DNA of 64,000 nt, taken from VAXT01 sp963728535 (GTDB taxonomy: Bacteria; Actinomycetota; Thermoleophilia; Gaiellales; Gaiellaceae). Position 1 is the first letter of the stretch. Every line of letters begins with the position of its first letter. Below the pieces are notes generated by a model. It saw only the letters and a program-made list of their open reading frames with translations, did not search any database and had not been told where the DNA came from. Shown here in pieces: positions 36,414 through 45,360 of the stretch. A program made the translations under genes and the position numbers. The stretch spans positions 2,108,001 through 2,172,000 of the forward strand of contig CAVSKK010000001.1 in NCBI GenBank assembly GCA_963728535.1, in the 5' to 3' direction.

Positions 36414-37421
36414 TTAGTCGGCTTCCCGCCAATCCGGCTCGAGGTCCCAGACCGAGTTGCTCGTGATCCGAACGGGCTCTCCGCCGTCTGCATCGACGAT
36501 CCAGACCTCGTTCTGATGCGCTTCCCGGTTCGAACGGTCCGAGACGAATGCGATCTGCTCGCCGTCCGGTGACCAGGTGGGCGACGCTTCGTCTGCCTCG
36601 CTCTCGGTCAGACGCCGTGGATGTCTGCCGTCCGCGTCCGCGACGTAGATCTCACCGCTGGTCTCGCAGTCGTGGAAGCAGGTCTCGCCAAAACCGTCCT
36701 GGGTGCTCACAAACGCGATCTGTTTCCCGTCGGGTGACCAGGCCGAGTCGGCGGCATCCAGGGCGATCACGGTCGCGCCGGTGCCGTCGCTCTCGATCAC
36801 CGTGAGAGCCGGCTCCGGACGCTCTTCTCCGAAGGTCACTTTCGTGAACGCGATCCTCTTGCCGTCCGGCGACCAGGCTGGGAAGAGGGTGAAAACCGGC
36901 TTCTCGTCGGACTGCTCGCGATAGAGCAAGCGCTCGTTCGATCCGTCTGCGTCCATCACGTGGAGATTGACCTGCGGGTCAGGGGCGCCAATCCGGCTTG
37001 CTCGCGCAAACACGATGCGGCTGCCATCCGGCGACCAGCTCGGGGACCAGTCCGGGACGTCGTTCGACGTAAGGCGTGTCACATTCCCGCCGCCTGCGTC
37101 CATCACATGGATCTCCTCCGCTTCCTCGCCCTCGGCCCGGGAGTCGCCCGTGCTGACAAACGCGATGCGCTTGCCGTCCGGGGACCATTCGGGGCTCGTG
37201 CTGCCCGATGCGTGCCCGCGAGGCACCTTTTCGGTCAATCGCCGCCGCTGATTGCCGGCCGCGTCCATCAACCAGATCTCGCCCCAGCCGTCCCTGTTCA
37301 CTCCGAGCACGAACTCTCCACTCGGCGCGGTGGTGCGCGCTTCCTCCTCCTGACCCCCGCAGCCGGCCGCAAGCGCAAGCAGGAGCGCGATGACTAGCGC
37401 AAGCCGGGGTGCGTTGGTCAA
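36414..37421 (-). CDS. TolB-like beta-propeller lipoprotein
   Basis: About 335 residues if TTG 37421 is the start (MTNAPRLALVIALLLALAAGCGG), which gives a lipoprotein signal with lipobox LAAGC. The mature part has six or more WD40-like/PD40 repeats of the form W-SPDGKRIAFVS with following D-A-DG-x-x-RRLT strands, as in TolB. There is no Tol system here. It is likely an exported binding scaffold. It diverges from ccmA with only 27 bases between starts. Confidence 0.82.
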   Translation of the reverse strand: MTNAPRLALVIALLLALAAGCGGQEEEARTTAPSGEFVLGVNRDGWGEIWLMDAAGNQRRRLTEKVPRGHASGSTSPEWSPDGKRIAFVSTGDSRAEGEEAEEIHVMDAGGGNVTRLTSNDVPDWSPSWSPDGSRIVFARASRIGAPDPQVNLHVMDADGSNERLLYREQSDEKPVFTLFPAWSPDGKRIAFTKVTFGEERPEPALTVIESDGTGATVIALDAADSAWSPDGKQIAFVSTQDGFGETCFHDCETSGEIYVADADGRHPRRLTESEADEASPTWSPDGEQIAFVSDRSNREAHQNEVWIVDADGGEPVRITSNSVWDLEPDWREAD

Positions 37422-37448
37422 TGTGAAGGGGAAATCTAGACTCAAGGT

Positions 37449-38027
37449 GTGATCCGGGCACAGAGCCTGTCCAAGCGCTTCGGCGACAAGCGCGTCCTCG
37501 ACGGCCTCGACCTCGAGGTGCCGCGTGGCGGGTTCGTGCTCGTGACCGGGCCGAACGGGTCCGGGAAGACGACGCTGCTTCGCCTCTGTGCGGGGCTCGC
37601 TGCGCCGACCGGCGGTGAGCTCGACGTGGACGCGCCGCGCGCGGCGATCGGTTTTCTCGGGCACGAGTCGCTCCTCTACCGGGAGCTGACGGCGCTCGAG
37701 AACCTCGATCTCTACGGTCGTCTCTACCGGCTGCCCGAGCGGCGCGAGCGCTCCGGCGCGATGCTCGAGCGCTTCGGGCTCTGGCGAGCGAGGAACGAGC
37801 GGGCCGGGACGTTCTCGCGCGGCATGCTCCAGCGCCTTGCCCTCTGCCGGACGTTCCTGCACGATCCAGGCCTGCTTCTGCTCGACGAGCCCTTCGACGG
37901 CCTCGACGCCGAAGGTGCAGAGCTCCTTCACACCGAGCTTGCGGAACGAACTGCGACGGCCCTTATCGCGACGCATGACCCCGAGGCTCTAGCCGCGCGG
38001 GCAACCGCGCGGCTTGCTCTGGCATGA
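37449..38027 (+). CDS. ccmA: Heme exporter ATPase CcmA
   Basis: ATP-binding subunit of the CcmABCD heme-handling complex in System I cytochrome c maturation. It has 192 residues. Walker A is VTGPNGSGKTTLLRL, the signature segment is TFSRGMLQRLALCR, and Walker B is LLLLDEPFDGLD, with the H-loop His in LIATHD. The usual LSxGQ is FSRGM, typical of CcmA. It heads an operon of overlapping genes running to hemD or beyond. Confidence 0.93.
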   Translation: MIRAQSLSKRFGDKRVLDGLDLEVPRGGFVLVTGPNGSGKTTLLRLCAGLAAPTGGELDVDAPRAAIGFLGHESLLYRELTALENLDLYGRLYRLPERRERSGAMLERFGLWRARNERAGTFSRGMLQRLALCRTFLHDPGLLLLDEPFDGLDAEGAELLHTELAERTATALIATHDPEALAARATARLALA

Positions 38028-38665
38028 GCGGCTACGCGGCAGATGTCGCGGCGCTCGCGCGGAAGGACCTCCTCCTCGAGCTTCGCTCACGAGACACGCT
38101 GCCGGCGATGCTCCTCTTCGTCGTCTCGGCGTTGACGGTCTTCCATTTCGCACTGCCGTCCGGCTCCTCCGCCCGCGCCGAGACGGGCCTGCTCTGGATC
38201 GCGATCATCTTCACCGCGCTCCTCGGGCTCGCTCGTGCGTTTGCCGCCGAGCGCGAGGAGGGAGCGCTCGACGGGCTCGTGCTCGCGCCCTGCGACCGGA
38301 GCGCGATCTGGCTCGGGAAGACGCTCGGCGTGACGGCGTTTCTCGTCCTCGCCGAGGTCGTCGCGCTGCCGGCGTTCGCGCTCTTCTTCCACCCGCTTTC
38401 CTGGGAGCTCGTCGCCGCGGTTGCGCTGGCAAACGTCGGTATCGCCGCCATCGGCACCCTGCTCGCCGCGATGGCTGCTGCGAGCCGTGCGCGCGAGCTG
38501 ATCCTGCCGCTCATGTTCCTACCGCTCGTGATCCCGGTCGTGATCGGGGGCGTGGGCGCGAGCGTGGCCGCGAATCCAGGCTCTTTCCTCGGCTTTCTCG
38601 GTCTCTACGACGCTGTTTTTGCGATCCTCTGCTGGGCGAGCTTTGAGTACGTCGTTACGGAATAA
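38024..38665 (+). CDS. ccmB: Heme exporter permease CcmB
   Basis: Membrane subunit partnering CcmA. It has 213 residues and six spans. It begins MSGYAADVAALARKDLLLELRS, the typical amphipathic N-terminus. Later motifs are AREREEGALDGLVLAP-like (FAAEREEGALDGL) and LPLMFLPLVIPVVIGG. Its ATG overlaps the ccmA stop by four bases. Confidence 0.93.
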   Translation: MSGYAADVAALARKDLLLELRSRDTLPAMLLFVVSALTVFHFALPSGSSARAETGLLWIAIIFTALLGLARAFAAEREEGALDGLVLAPCDRSAIWLGKTLGVTAFLVLAEVVALPAFALFFHPLSWELVAAVALANVGIAAIGTLLAAMAAASRARELILPLMFLPLVIPVVIGGVGASVAANPGSFLGFLGLYDAVFAILCWASFEYVVTE

Positions 38666-39317
38666 CGCGGTCCTCGCGGGAGTCCTGCTCCTGCCGCTTG
38701 GCGTCCTGCTGGGCGCGTTCTGGATTCCCGAGGCGAAGGGAGACCCGGCGTTCCGGATCTTCTACCTGCACGTGCCGATCGCGCTCACGGCCTACGCTTG
38801 CTTTGGGGTCGGTGCCTGGAAGGCGCTGCGCCTCCTCTGGAAAGGCGAGCGACGCCATGACCTCGAGAGCTACACCGCGATCCACATGGGCGTCATCTTC
38901 GGTCTGCTCACGCTCATTACCGGCTCGATCTGGGCCAAGTACGCCTGGGGGACGTGGTGGAGCTGGGGCGAGCGGCAGCTCGTCCTCTTCCTGATCCTGT
39001 TCCTCTTCTACTCGTCGTACTTCATGCTTCGGTACTCGACCGACCCGGGCCCCCGGCGCGAGCGCAACTCCGCGGTCTACGCGCTCTTCGGTGTCACGCT
39101 GATTCCGGTGAGCTTTCTCGCGATCCGCATCGCGGGCACGATCCTGCACCCAACGGTGTTCACGCATGAGGGCCCGCAGATGACCTGGGAGATCTTCACG
39201 ATCTTCCTGATCAGCTTTGCAGGCATGCTCGCGCTGGCGGCAACGCTCTATCGAGTGGAGCTGGCCGGCAAGCGCATCGATGCGAGCCTGCGCGAGCTCC
39301 GGGAGCTGCTGGCGTGA
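38643..39317 (+). CDS. ccmC: Heme handling protein CcmC
   Basis: CcmC passes heme toward CcmE. From TTG 38643 it has 224 residues; TTG 38619 would add eight. Six spans and the tryptophan-rich heme motif WGTWWSWGERQLVL are present, with conserved His in FYLHVPIA and ILHPTVFTHEG. The start lies inside ccmB. No ccmE, ccmF or ccmH is in the window. Confidence 0.93.
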   Translation: MSTSLRNNAVLAGVLLLPLGVLLGAFWIPEAKGDPAFRIFYLHVPIALTAYACFGVGAWKALRLLWKGERRHDLESYTAIHMGVIFGLLTLITGSIWAKYAWGTWWSWGERQLVLFLILFLFYSSYFMLRYSTDPGPRRERNSAVYALFGVTLIPVSFLAIRIAGTILHPTVFTHEGPQMTWEIFTIFLISFAGMLALAATLYRVELAGKRIDASLRELRELLA

Positions 39318-39466
39318 CGACGGCCGAGAAGTACGTGACCGGGGCGTATCTCGTCCTGCTCGGGGCGCTCCTCGCCTACCTGATCATCATTGCGCTCAAG
39401 GTCGGAAGGCTCGAGCAGGAGCTCGCCGACCTGACCCGCGCGGCGAGGGAAAAACAGGGTGGCTGA
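39314..39466 (+). CDS. CcmD-like small membrane protein
   Basis: A 50-residue protein from GTG 39314, overlapping both neighbours (ccmC stop, hemX start). It has one membrane span (AYLVLLGALLAYLIIIALKV) then a charged helix (GRLEQELADLTRAAREKQGG). Size, topology and position after ccmC are those of CcmD, which stabilises CcmABC. Sequence conservation in CcmD is low, so the call rests on context. Confidence 0.75.
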   Translation: MTTAEKYVTGAYLVLLGALLAYLIIIALKVGRLEQELADLTRAAREKQGG

Positions 39467-40244
39467 GCTCCTCTTCTGGCCGGCGCTGCTCGCCTACGGA
39501 GAGGCTGCGTTCGCCTATGCGGGCGACGCGCGGCACCCGGGCTCGATGGGTCGCCTGGCGACCTGGGGCGTCCGGATCGGCTGGCTCGTGCAGACGGCGT
39601 TGCTCGTCGCTCAGGCCGTTCGGGCGGACGGCTTCCCCTGGGACACTTGGGCGGGCTCGCTCAACCTCTTCGTCTGGCTCGTCGTCGGTGCGTACCTGAT
39701 CTGGGGCTGCCGGCCCCGGTATCGCTTGCTCGGCCTCGTCGTGATGCCGCTCGCCGCGCTCCTGCTTGCCGTGTCCTATGCGGCCGGTGGGATTGACGCA
39801 TCCGGGAAGACCGGGTACTCGACGCTCTTCCTCGTCCTGCACGTCGGGCTCCTGCTCGCGGGCTTCGCGGGTCTCACGCTCGCGGCCGCGCTCGCGGGGC
39901 TCTACCTCTGGCAGGAGCGGCAGCTCAAGCGGCGCAGCTCGACGGTGCTTCGCTTCCGCGCGCCCTCGCTCGTCACGCTCGAGTCGCTTGTCGCTCGAAC
40001 CGTGATGTTCTCGCTGCCGGTGCTCACGCTGGGCATGGCGGCCGGCTTCGCCCGCGTGCGGCACGGCTCGGACCTCGACCCGCTGATCGTGCTGACGGTG
40101 CTGACCTGGACCGTCTACGGGGCGTTCCTGATCCTGCGCTTCGGCATCGGTTGGCGGGGCCGGCGGGCTGCCTACACGGCGTTGGTCGGCTTCGCGCTCG
40201 TGATCGCGCTTCAGCTCAGCCTGCAAGCGGGGCATTTCGGATGA
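39459..40244 (+). CDS. CcsA/HemX-type cytochrome c assembly membrane protein
   Basis: A 261-residue protein with eight spans. It carries the weak CcsA-type motif in WDTWAGSLNLFVWLVV and conserved His in LVLHVGLLLAGFAG, VRHGSD. It stands just before hemA, as HemX does in many Gram-positives, where HemX affects GluTR level. In this operon it could equally be a heme channel acting with CcmABC. The ATGA overlap couples it to hemA. Confidence 0.85.
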   Translation: MAELLFWPALLAYGEAAFAYAGDARHPGSMGRLATWGVRIGWLVQTALLVAQAVRADGFPWDTWAGSLNLFVWLVVGAYLIWGCRPRYRLLGLVVMPLAALLLAVSYAAGGIDASGKTGYSTLFLVLHVGLLLAGFAGLTLAAALAGLYLWQERQLKRRSSTVLRFRAPSLVTLESLVARTVMFSLPVLTLGMAAGFARVRHGSDLDPLIVLTVLTWTVYGAFLILRFGIGWRGRRAAYTALVGFALVIALQLSLQAGHFG

Positions 40245-41479
40245 ATCTCGTTCTCGTGGGTACCTCTCACAGGCTGGCTCCGGTCGAGGTGCGGGAGCGG
40301 GTGGCGCTCGACCTCGACGGTTCGGCGGAGCTTGCACGACGTCTCGCCGACGGAGGCGAGGCCGTGTGTCTTTCGACCTGCAACCGCACGGAGGTCTACC
40401 TCGCTCACCGCGATCCCGAGCTCGCGGAGAGCCTGGCAGGAGAAGCCCTGGCGGAGGGAGAGATCGAGCTCTACCGGCTTCGCGACGAAGCAGCGGCGCT
40501 CCACCTCTTCCGCGTCGCGGCCGGGCTCGACTCGCTCGTGCCCGGGGAGGGCGAGATCCTCGGCCAGGTCCGTGCCGCGTACGAGGCGGGGGCATGCGGC
40601 CCCGTCCTCGACCGCCTCTTCCGGCAGGCGCTGCACGCCGGGAAGAAGGTCCGTGCCGAGACCGCGATCGGGGAGAGCCCCGCATCGGTCTCCTCGGCGG
40701 CCGCCGCGCTTGCCCAGCAGGTCTTCGGCGAGCTCGAGGGCTGCCGCGTGCTGCTCGTCGGCGCGGGTGAGGTGAGTGAGCTCGCAGCACGAAGCCTGGC
40801 GGCGCGGGGCGCCTCGATCGCGGCGGTCGCGAGCCGGACCGAGGACCGGGCGGAGGAGCTGGCTGTGCGCTTCGGAGGGCACGCCGTTCCGTTCGACCGG
40901 GTCGGGGAGGAGCTCGCCCGTGCGGACGTGGTCGTCTCGTCGACGAGCGCTCCGGGCTACGTCCTGACGGCGGATCGAATGCCGGAGCGCAAAGGCCGGC
41001 CGCTGTTTCTGATCGACCTCGCCGTTCCGCGCGACGTCGAGCCCGCGGTCGCCGACCTCGACGACTGTTACCTCTACGACATCGACGACTTGGAGGCGGT
41101 CGTCAGCGAAAGCCTCAGCGGGCGCTGGCGGGAAGCGGCGCGCGCCGAGTCGATGGTCGCGCACGAGGCCGAGCGGTTCCGCCACTGGCAGGCCTCGCTC
41201 GATGTCGTTCCGGCGATTGCCTCGCTCCGCGAGCGCGCCGAGAGCATCCGCTCGGGCGAGCTCGCCAAGGCCGCCGGCCGGCTCGACGGCCTCTCCGAGA
41301 GCGAGCGGCGGACGGTCGAGTCGCTGACAACGCAGATCGTGAACAAGCTCCTGCATGTCCCGATCGTGCGCTTGAAGGAGGCCGCCGCCACCGAGGGCTC
41401 CGGCTACGTCGACGCCGCCCGGCATCTCTTCGGCCTCGGGGAGGACGAGCATTCAGATAAGAGTCGGAAGCCGCGGTAG
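40241..41479 (+). CDS. hemA: Glutamyl-tRNA reductase
   Basis: First enzyme of C5 tetrapyrrole synthesis, reducing Glu-tRNA to glutamate-1-semialdehyde. It has 412 residues. The catalytic Cys is in CLSTCNRTEVY; other motifs are GLDSLVPGEGEILGQVR, ALHAGKKVRAETAIG, NADPH-binding LLVGAGEVSELAA, ASRTEDRAEELA and LIDLAVPRDVEP. A C-terminal dimerisation helix follows. The last 29 bases overlap hemC. Confidence 0.97.
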   Translation: MNLVLVGTSHRLAPVEVRERVALDLDGSAELARRLADGGEAVCLSTCNRTEVYLAHRDPELAESLAGEALAEGEIELYRLRDEAAALHLFRVAAGLDSLVPGEGEILGQVRAAYEAGACGPVLDRLFRQALHAGKKVRAETAIGESPASVSSAAAALAQQVFGELEGCRVLLVGAGEVSELAARSLAARGASIAAVASRTEDRAEELAVRFGGHAVPFDRVGEELARADVVVSSTSAPGYVLTADRMPERKGRPLFLIDLAVPRDVEPAVADLDDCYLYDIDDLEAVVSESLSGRWREAARAESMVAHEAERFRHWQASLDVVPAIASLRERAESIRSGELAKAAGRLDGLSESERRTVESLTTQIVNKLLHVPIVRLKEAAATEGSGYVDAARHLFGLGEDEHSDKSRKPR

Positions 41480-42278
41480 CCGGCTCGCGCTGACTCAGGC
41501 CGAGCTGGCCTGCGACCGGCTCCGCGGGCAGGGAATCGAGATCGCGCTCGTCCCGATCACCACGGCCGGCGACCGCGACCGGACGAAGCCGTTCGGCGAG
41601 ATCGGCGAGCGCGGCGTGTTCGTAAAAGAGCTCGAGGAAGCGCTCCTCGATGGGCGAATCGACGTTGCCGTCCACTCGGCGAAGGACATGACTTCGACCG
41701 ACACCGACGGCCTGGTCGTCGGCGCCTACCCGGTGCGGGAGGACCCGCGGGACGCCCTCTGCGGCGCAGACGCCATCCGGCCCGAGATGCGGATCGGGAC
41801 GGCCTCCGTGCGTCGCCGGGCCCAGCTGCTCTCGCTCGAGCCGACGCTCTCGATCGAGCCCCTGCGCGGGAACATCGACACCCGCCTTCGCAAGCGCGGC
41901 GAGCGTGGCCTCGACGCTGTCGTTCTCGCCGCCTGCGGGCTCGACCGCCTCGGTCTCGACGCCGAGATCGGCCATCGCTTCGACCCGGAGGAGCTGCTTC
42001 CCGAGGCCGGCCAGGGCGCACTGGCGCTTCAGGTCCGCGTCGGCGAGGAGGAGCTCGTCTCTGCCGCCAACGACGCCGAGACGCATCGGCGGGTCGCTGC
42101 CGAGCGGCGGTGCGTCGCCCTGATCGGGGGCGGATGCCTGGCGCCGATCGCGGCGTATCACGACGGGGAGACCTTGACCGGCCTGATTGCCGACCAAGAC
42201 GGCCGCTGGATCGAGCGACGAAGCGGCGACGACCCGGACGCGCTCGCCGCCGAGCTGCTGTCGCTGGTTCCTGCGTGA
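41451..42278 (+). CDS. hemC: Hydroxymethylbilane synthase, apparent ATT start
   Basis: This enzyme joins four porphobilinogens. The family N-terminus (QIRVGSRGSRLALTQAEL) is open in this frame, but between the in-frame stop at 41373 and GTG 41616 no ATG, GTG or TTG exists. An ATT at 41451 lies exactly where Met is expected, giving 275 residues. Motifs: KPFGEIGERGVFVKELEEAL, VAVHSAKDM, IGTASVRRRAQLL, LRGNIDTRL and the cofactor Cys in GGGCLAPI. GTG 41616 would remove the substrate-binding N-terminus. Confidence 0.93.
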   Translation: MQIRVGSRGSRLALTQAELACDRLRGQGIEIALVPITTAGDRDRTKPFGEIGERGVFVKELEEALLDGRIDVAVHSAKDMTSTDTDGLVVGAYPVREDPRDALCGADAIRPEMRIGTASVRRRAQLLSLEPTLSIEPLRGNIDTRLRKRGERGLDAVVLAACGLDRLGLDAEIGHRFDPEELLPEAGQGALALQVRVGEEELVSAANDAETHRRVAAERRCVALIGGGCLAPIAAYHDGETLTGLIADQDGRWIERRSGDDPDALAAELLSLVPA

Positions 42279-42910
42279 GGGTGATCGTCACGCGCCCGCG
42301 CGAGCAGGCCGGGCCGCTGGTCGCCCGACTCGAGGCGCTCGGTCACGAGGTCGTCGCCTGCCCGCTGATTCGGATCGAGCCGCTCTCCGGGCCGGTCGAG
42401 GTCGAGGCGTACGAATGGGTGATCGTGACGAGCTCGAACGGCGCTCGCGAGCTCGTCTCCCGGGCGCGCGGCGACCTGCCGAAGATCGCCGCGGTCGGCC
42501 CGGGGACGGCCGAGACACTGCGGGAGCTCGGGGTCGAGCCTGCGTTCGTCCCCACCGTCTCCTCCCAGGACGGGCTCGTTACCGAGTTCCCGCGGCCGGA
42601 GGGGCGCGTCCTCTTTGCCGCCGCGGAGGGCGCACGCCGGGGACCGGTCGATGAGCTCGGCGCCGACTTCGTCGCTCTCTACCGCACACACCTCGTGCGT
42701 CCGGCCGCGCCGCCGGAGGGCGACGTCGTCGTGCTCGCGTCCGGCTCGGCCGTCCGCTCGTTCGCCGAGCTCGGAACGGACATTCCCGTCGTCTCGATCG
42801 GCCCGCAGACCACACAGGCAGCCGAGGCCGCCGGCCTCAGGGTCGTCGCCGAGGCCGCGTCGCACGACCTCGACGGGCTCGTGTCGGCCGTCGGTGGTTT
42901 ACCGTCCTGA
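42275..42910 (+). CDS. hemD: Uroporphyrinogen-III synthase
   Basis: This enzyme cyclises hydroxymethylbilane with D-ring inversion. It has 211 residues from GTG 42275, overlapping the hemC stop. The fold is two alternating alpha/beta domains: VIVTRPREQAGPLVARLEALG, WVIVTSSNGARELV, IAAVGPGTAETLRELG, VVVLASGSAVRSF and VVSIGPQTTQAAEAAGL, the last two being the conserved family signature. hemB and hemL are not in the window. Confidence 0.93.
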   Translation: MRVIVTRPREQAGPLVARLEALGHEVVACPLIRIEPLSGPVEVEAYEWVIVTSSNGARELVSRARGDLPKIAAVGPGTAETLRELGVEPAFVPTVSSQDGLVTEFPRPEGRVLFAAAEGARRGPVDELGADFVALYRTHLVRPAAPPEGDVVVLASGSAVRSFAELGTDIPVVSIGPQTTQAAEAAGLRVVAEAASHDLDGLVSAVGGLPS

Positions 42911-42911
42911 C

Positions 42912-43715
42912 GTGTTCGTCACCTTCCTGACCGACTTCGGGCTCGAGGACGACTTCGTCGGCACGTGTCACGGCGTCATGAAGCGCATCGCGCCTGACGT
43001 CGAGATCATCGACATCACGCACGGCATCCAGCCTCAGGGCGTGCTCCAGGGCGCGCTCGTGCTCGCGAACACGCTTCCGTACTACCCAGAGGGAGTTCAC
43101 CTCGCGGTCGTCGATCCGTACGTTGGCACCGAGCGGCGCGCGCTTGCACTGCGCTCGGGGGATGGGCATCTCTTCGTCGGGCCCGACAACGGGCTGCTGA
43201 TCCCCGCTGCGGAGAAGCTCGGAGGAATCGACGCCGCCCACGAGGTGACGAATCGCGATTACGCGCTCGAGCCCGTCTCAGCAACGTTCCACGGCCGCGA
43301 TGTCTTCTCTCCGGCAGCTGCGCATCTTGCAAAGGGGGTGGCGATCGAGGAGCTCGGCCCATCGATCGAGCCGGGCTCGTTGGTGCAGCTCGACGTGCCG
43401 CAGCCCGACGTCAGCGAACGACGAATTCGCGCATGCTGCCTTTACGTCGACCGATTCGGAAACATGCAGCTGAACCTGACACGGGAGCATCTCGAGCGGC
43501 TCGGCATCGAGCCTGGGGGCCGGGTCGAGCTCGAGCTCGGATCGGAGCGCTACTACGCCATTGCGGCGCGGACGTACGCCGATGCACGAGCCGGTGAGAT
43601 CATCCTCTACCAGGACGCCTACGAGAACATCGCAATCGCGATCAGCGCAGGCAGCGCTGCCGACACATTCCAGGCGCGACCGGGAGTCGACGTTCGGATT
43701 AGGGTTGCGGAGTGA
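42912..43715 (+). CDS. SAM hydroxide adenosyltransferase (DUF62 family)
   Basis: This enzyme cleaves S-adenosylmethionine with water to adenosine and methionine; the family also holds SAM halogenases. It has 267 residues from GTG 42912. Motifs: FLTDFGLEDDFVGTCHGVM, ITHGIQPQGVLQGALVL, GVHLAVVDPYVGTERRAL, FVGPDNGLLIPA and FHGRDVFSPAAAHLAKG. The RxxxVD-type catalytic group and later FGNMQLNL strand point to the hydrolase subgroup. It begins two bases after hemD. Confidence 0.92.
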   Translation: MFVTFLTDFGLEDDFVGTCHGVMKRIAPDVEIIDITHGIQPQGVLQGALVLANTLPYYPEGVHLAVVDPYVGTERRALALRSGDGHLFVGPDNGLLIPAAEKLGGIDAAHEVTNRDYALEPVSATFHGRDVFSPAAAHLAKGVAIEELGPSIEPGSLVQLDVPQPDVSERRIRACCLYVDRFGNMQLNLTREHLERLGIEPGGRVELELGSERYYAIAARTYADARAGEIILYQDAYENIAIAISAGSAADTFQARPGVDVRIRVAE

Positions 43716-44344
43716 GCGTGCTCGAGCAGCTCGGCCGCAAATTCGCACGGTTCACGACGAACCAGGTCGTGCGCCGTCCGTGGGCGTGGCGCCTGCTCCG
43801 ACGGGCGACCCGGCTCCAGTTCAACCGCATCGCGCCTTCCTGGGACGAGAGGCGCACTCCGGAGACCTTCGCGTCGCTCGAGGCTGCACTCGAGACGGTC
43901 GACGCTCCGCCGAAGCGCGTGCTCGATCTCGGAACCGGGACGGGCAAGGCGGCATTCATCCTCGCAAGGCGCTATCCGGACGCCGAAGTCGTCGGCGCGG
44001 ATCTCGCCGCCGACATGCTCGCCGAGGCCCGCGACCGGACACCTCCCGAGCTTGCAGATCGCGTGCGGTTCGACGAGGCCGACGCCGAGCGGCTGCCCTA
44101 TCCCGATGCGTCGTTCGACCTCGTGTCGCTTGCGAACATGATCCCGTTCTTCGACGAGCTCGCGCGGGTCACGGCTCCCGGCGGCACCGTCGTCTTCTCG
44201 TTCTCGGTCGGCGACGAGACGCCGATCTACGTCCCGTCCGAGGTGCTCCGGAGAGAGCTGTTGAAGCGGGGATTCACGGACTTTGCGGACTTTGCGGCCG
44301 GGGCCGGAACCGCGCTGACGGCGCGAAAGCCCGACCGGGCGTAA
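43712..44344 (+). CDS. Class I SAM-dependent methyltransferase
   Basis: A 210-residue Rossmann methyltransferase. Motif I is VLDLGTGTGKAAFILA, motif II region is VVGADLAADMLAEAR, and ERLPYPDASFDLVSLANMIPF resembles UbiE/Methyltransf_11 proteins. GGTVVFSFSVGDETP follows. GTG start overlaps the preceding SAM hydrolase by four bases. The substrate cannot be inferred. Confidence 0.88.
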   Translation: MSVLEQLGRKFARFTTNQVVRRPWAWRLLRRATRLQFNRIAPSWDERRTPETFASLEAALETVDAPPKRVLDLGTGTGKAAFILARRYPDAEVVGADLAADMLAEARDRTPPELADRVRFDEADAERLPYPDASFDLVSLANMIPFFDELARVTAPGGTVVFSFSVGDETPIYVPSEVLRRELLKRGFTDFADFAAGAGTALTARKPDRA

Positions 44345-44426
44345 TCTTCGCCCCTCGAGGGCGTTCGCGACACGGTATCACCGGTCCGGACGTCCTTTTT
44401 TCGCGCCGCCGCTATAGATTCCCGAC

Positions 44427-45284
44427 GTGGAAACCGGTCGGCGCAACAGGAGCCAGCTGGCTGAGACATCGTCACCGCGCGATCGCGATCGCGGTCGTCT
44501 TCGTCCTCCCGCTCTATCTTCATGCTCAGCGGCTCGCTGCGCGAGGCCGGGCCTTGCCCCGCCCCGGTACACCGGAGCTGGTCCCGTCGCCGCTCGCCTG
44601 GGAGAACTACGAGCGCGCCTTCGACCTCGTCGACATCCCTCGGTACACGCTCAACTCGCTGATCGTCGTCGCTTTCGCCGTGCCGCTGACGGTCCTGACC
44701 GCATCGTGGGCGGCGTTTGCCATGTCCCGGCTTCCCCGCCGCTGGGCCGGCGCGCTCATCGTCGTCTCCCTCGTTGCCCTGATGGTCCCGCTGACGGCGC
44801 TGCTCGTCCCGCGCTTCGTCATCTTCAGGAACCTCGGCCTGATCGACAATCCCGAGGTTTCCTGTGCCGCTGATCGCCCCGGCGCTCATGGGAACCTCGC
44901 CTTTCTACGTGCTGCTCTACTACTGGGCTTCAAGCGGCTCCCGGCCGAGCTGTTCGAGGCTGCGCGGCTCGAGGGGCTCGGGCCGCTTGCGATCTGGCGG
45001 CGGGTCGCGATGCCGCTCGTTCGGCCGGTGACCGTCGCTGTCGCGGTGCTCGCCTTCGTCTTCACCTGGAGCAACTTCCTCGACCCGCTCATCTATCTCT
45101 TCGACCCGGGACATGTCACGGTGCCGCTCGGGCTCCGGGCGCTCGCGGTCGCTCGACCGGACGAACTTCCCGCTGCTGCTCGCCGGTTGCGGTGGCGGCG
45201 ACGCTGCCCGTCATCGTCGCGTTCCTCTACGTCCAGCGGTACTTCCTGCAGGAGTTTCGCGGCGCCGGCTGGCTGGGGCGCTAA
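44427..45284 (+). pseudogene. Sugar ABC transporter permease (MalG-like), frameshifted
   Basis: The protein signal of a carbohydrate ABC permease runs from about GTG 44427 to TAA 45284 but jumps frame at least five times (near 44450, 44525, 44565, 44860, 44935, 45145). In order the pieces give AIAIAVVFVLPLY, SPLAWENYERAFDLVDI, YTLNSLIVVAFAVPLTVL, LIAPALMGTSPFYVLLYYW, the EAA loop (FEAARLEGLGPLAIWRRVAM) and the typical end LQEFRGAGWLGR. All domains survive between breaks, so sequence error is as likely as true decay. Confidence 0.8.
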
Positions 45285-45360
45285 CGCTCCCGTCTTGACT
45301 GGGTCAGTACGGGCGTGGCACGTGTATACCGCTCTGATATCGAGCCACGAGAGGGGAACG

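Noticed and set aside
35905..36432. Longer start for the orphan gene at 36432
   Set aside because: It would overlap the end of the TolB-like gene, and the first residues look non-conserved; a start at 36378 or 36366 is more plausible.
45295..45340. TTGACT/TATACC promoter before the binding-protein gene
   Set aside because: The spacing is about 24 bases, too long for a normal promoter, and the local sequence is unreliable.
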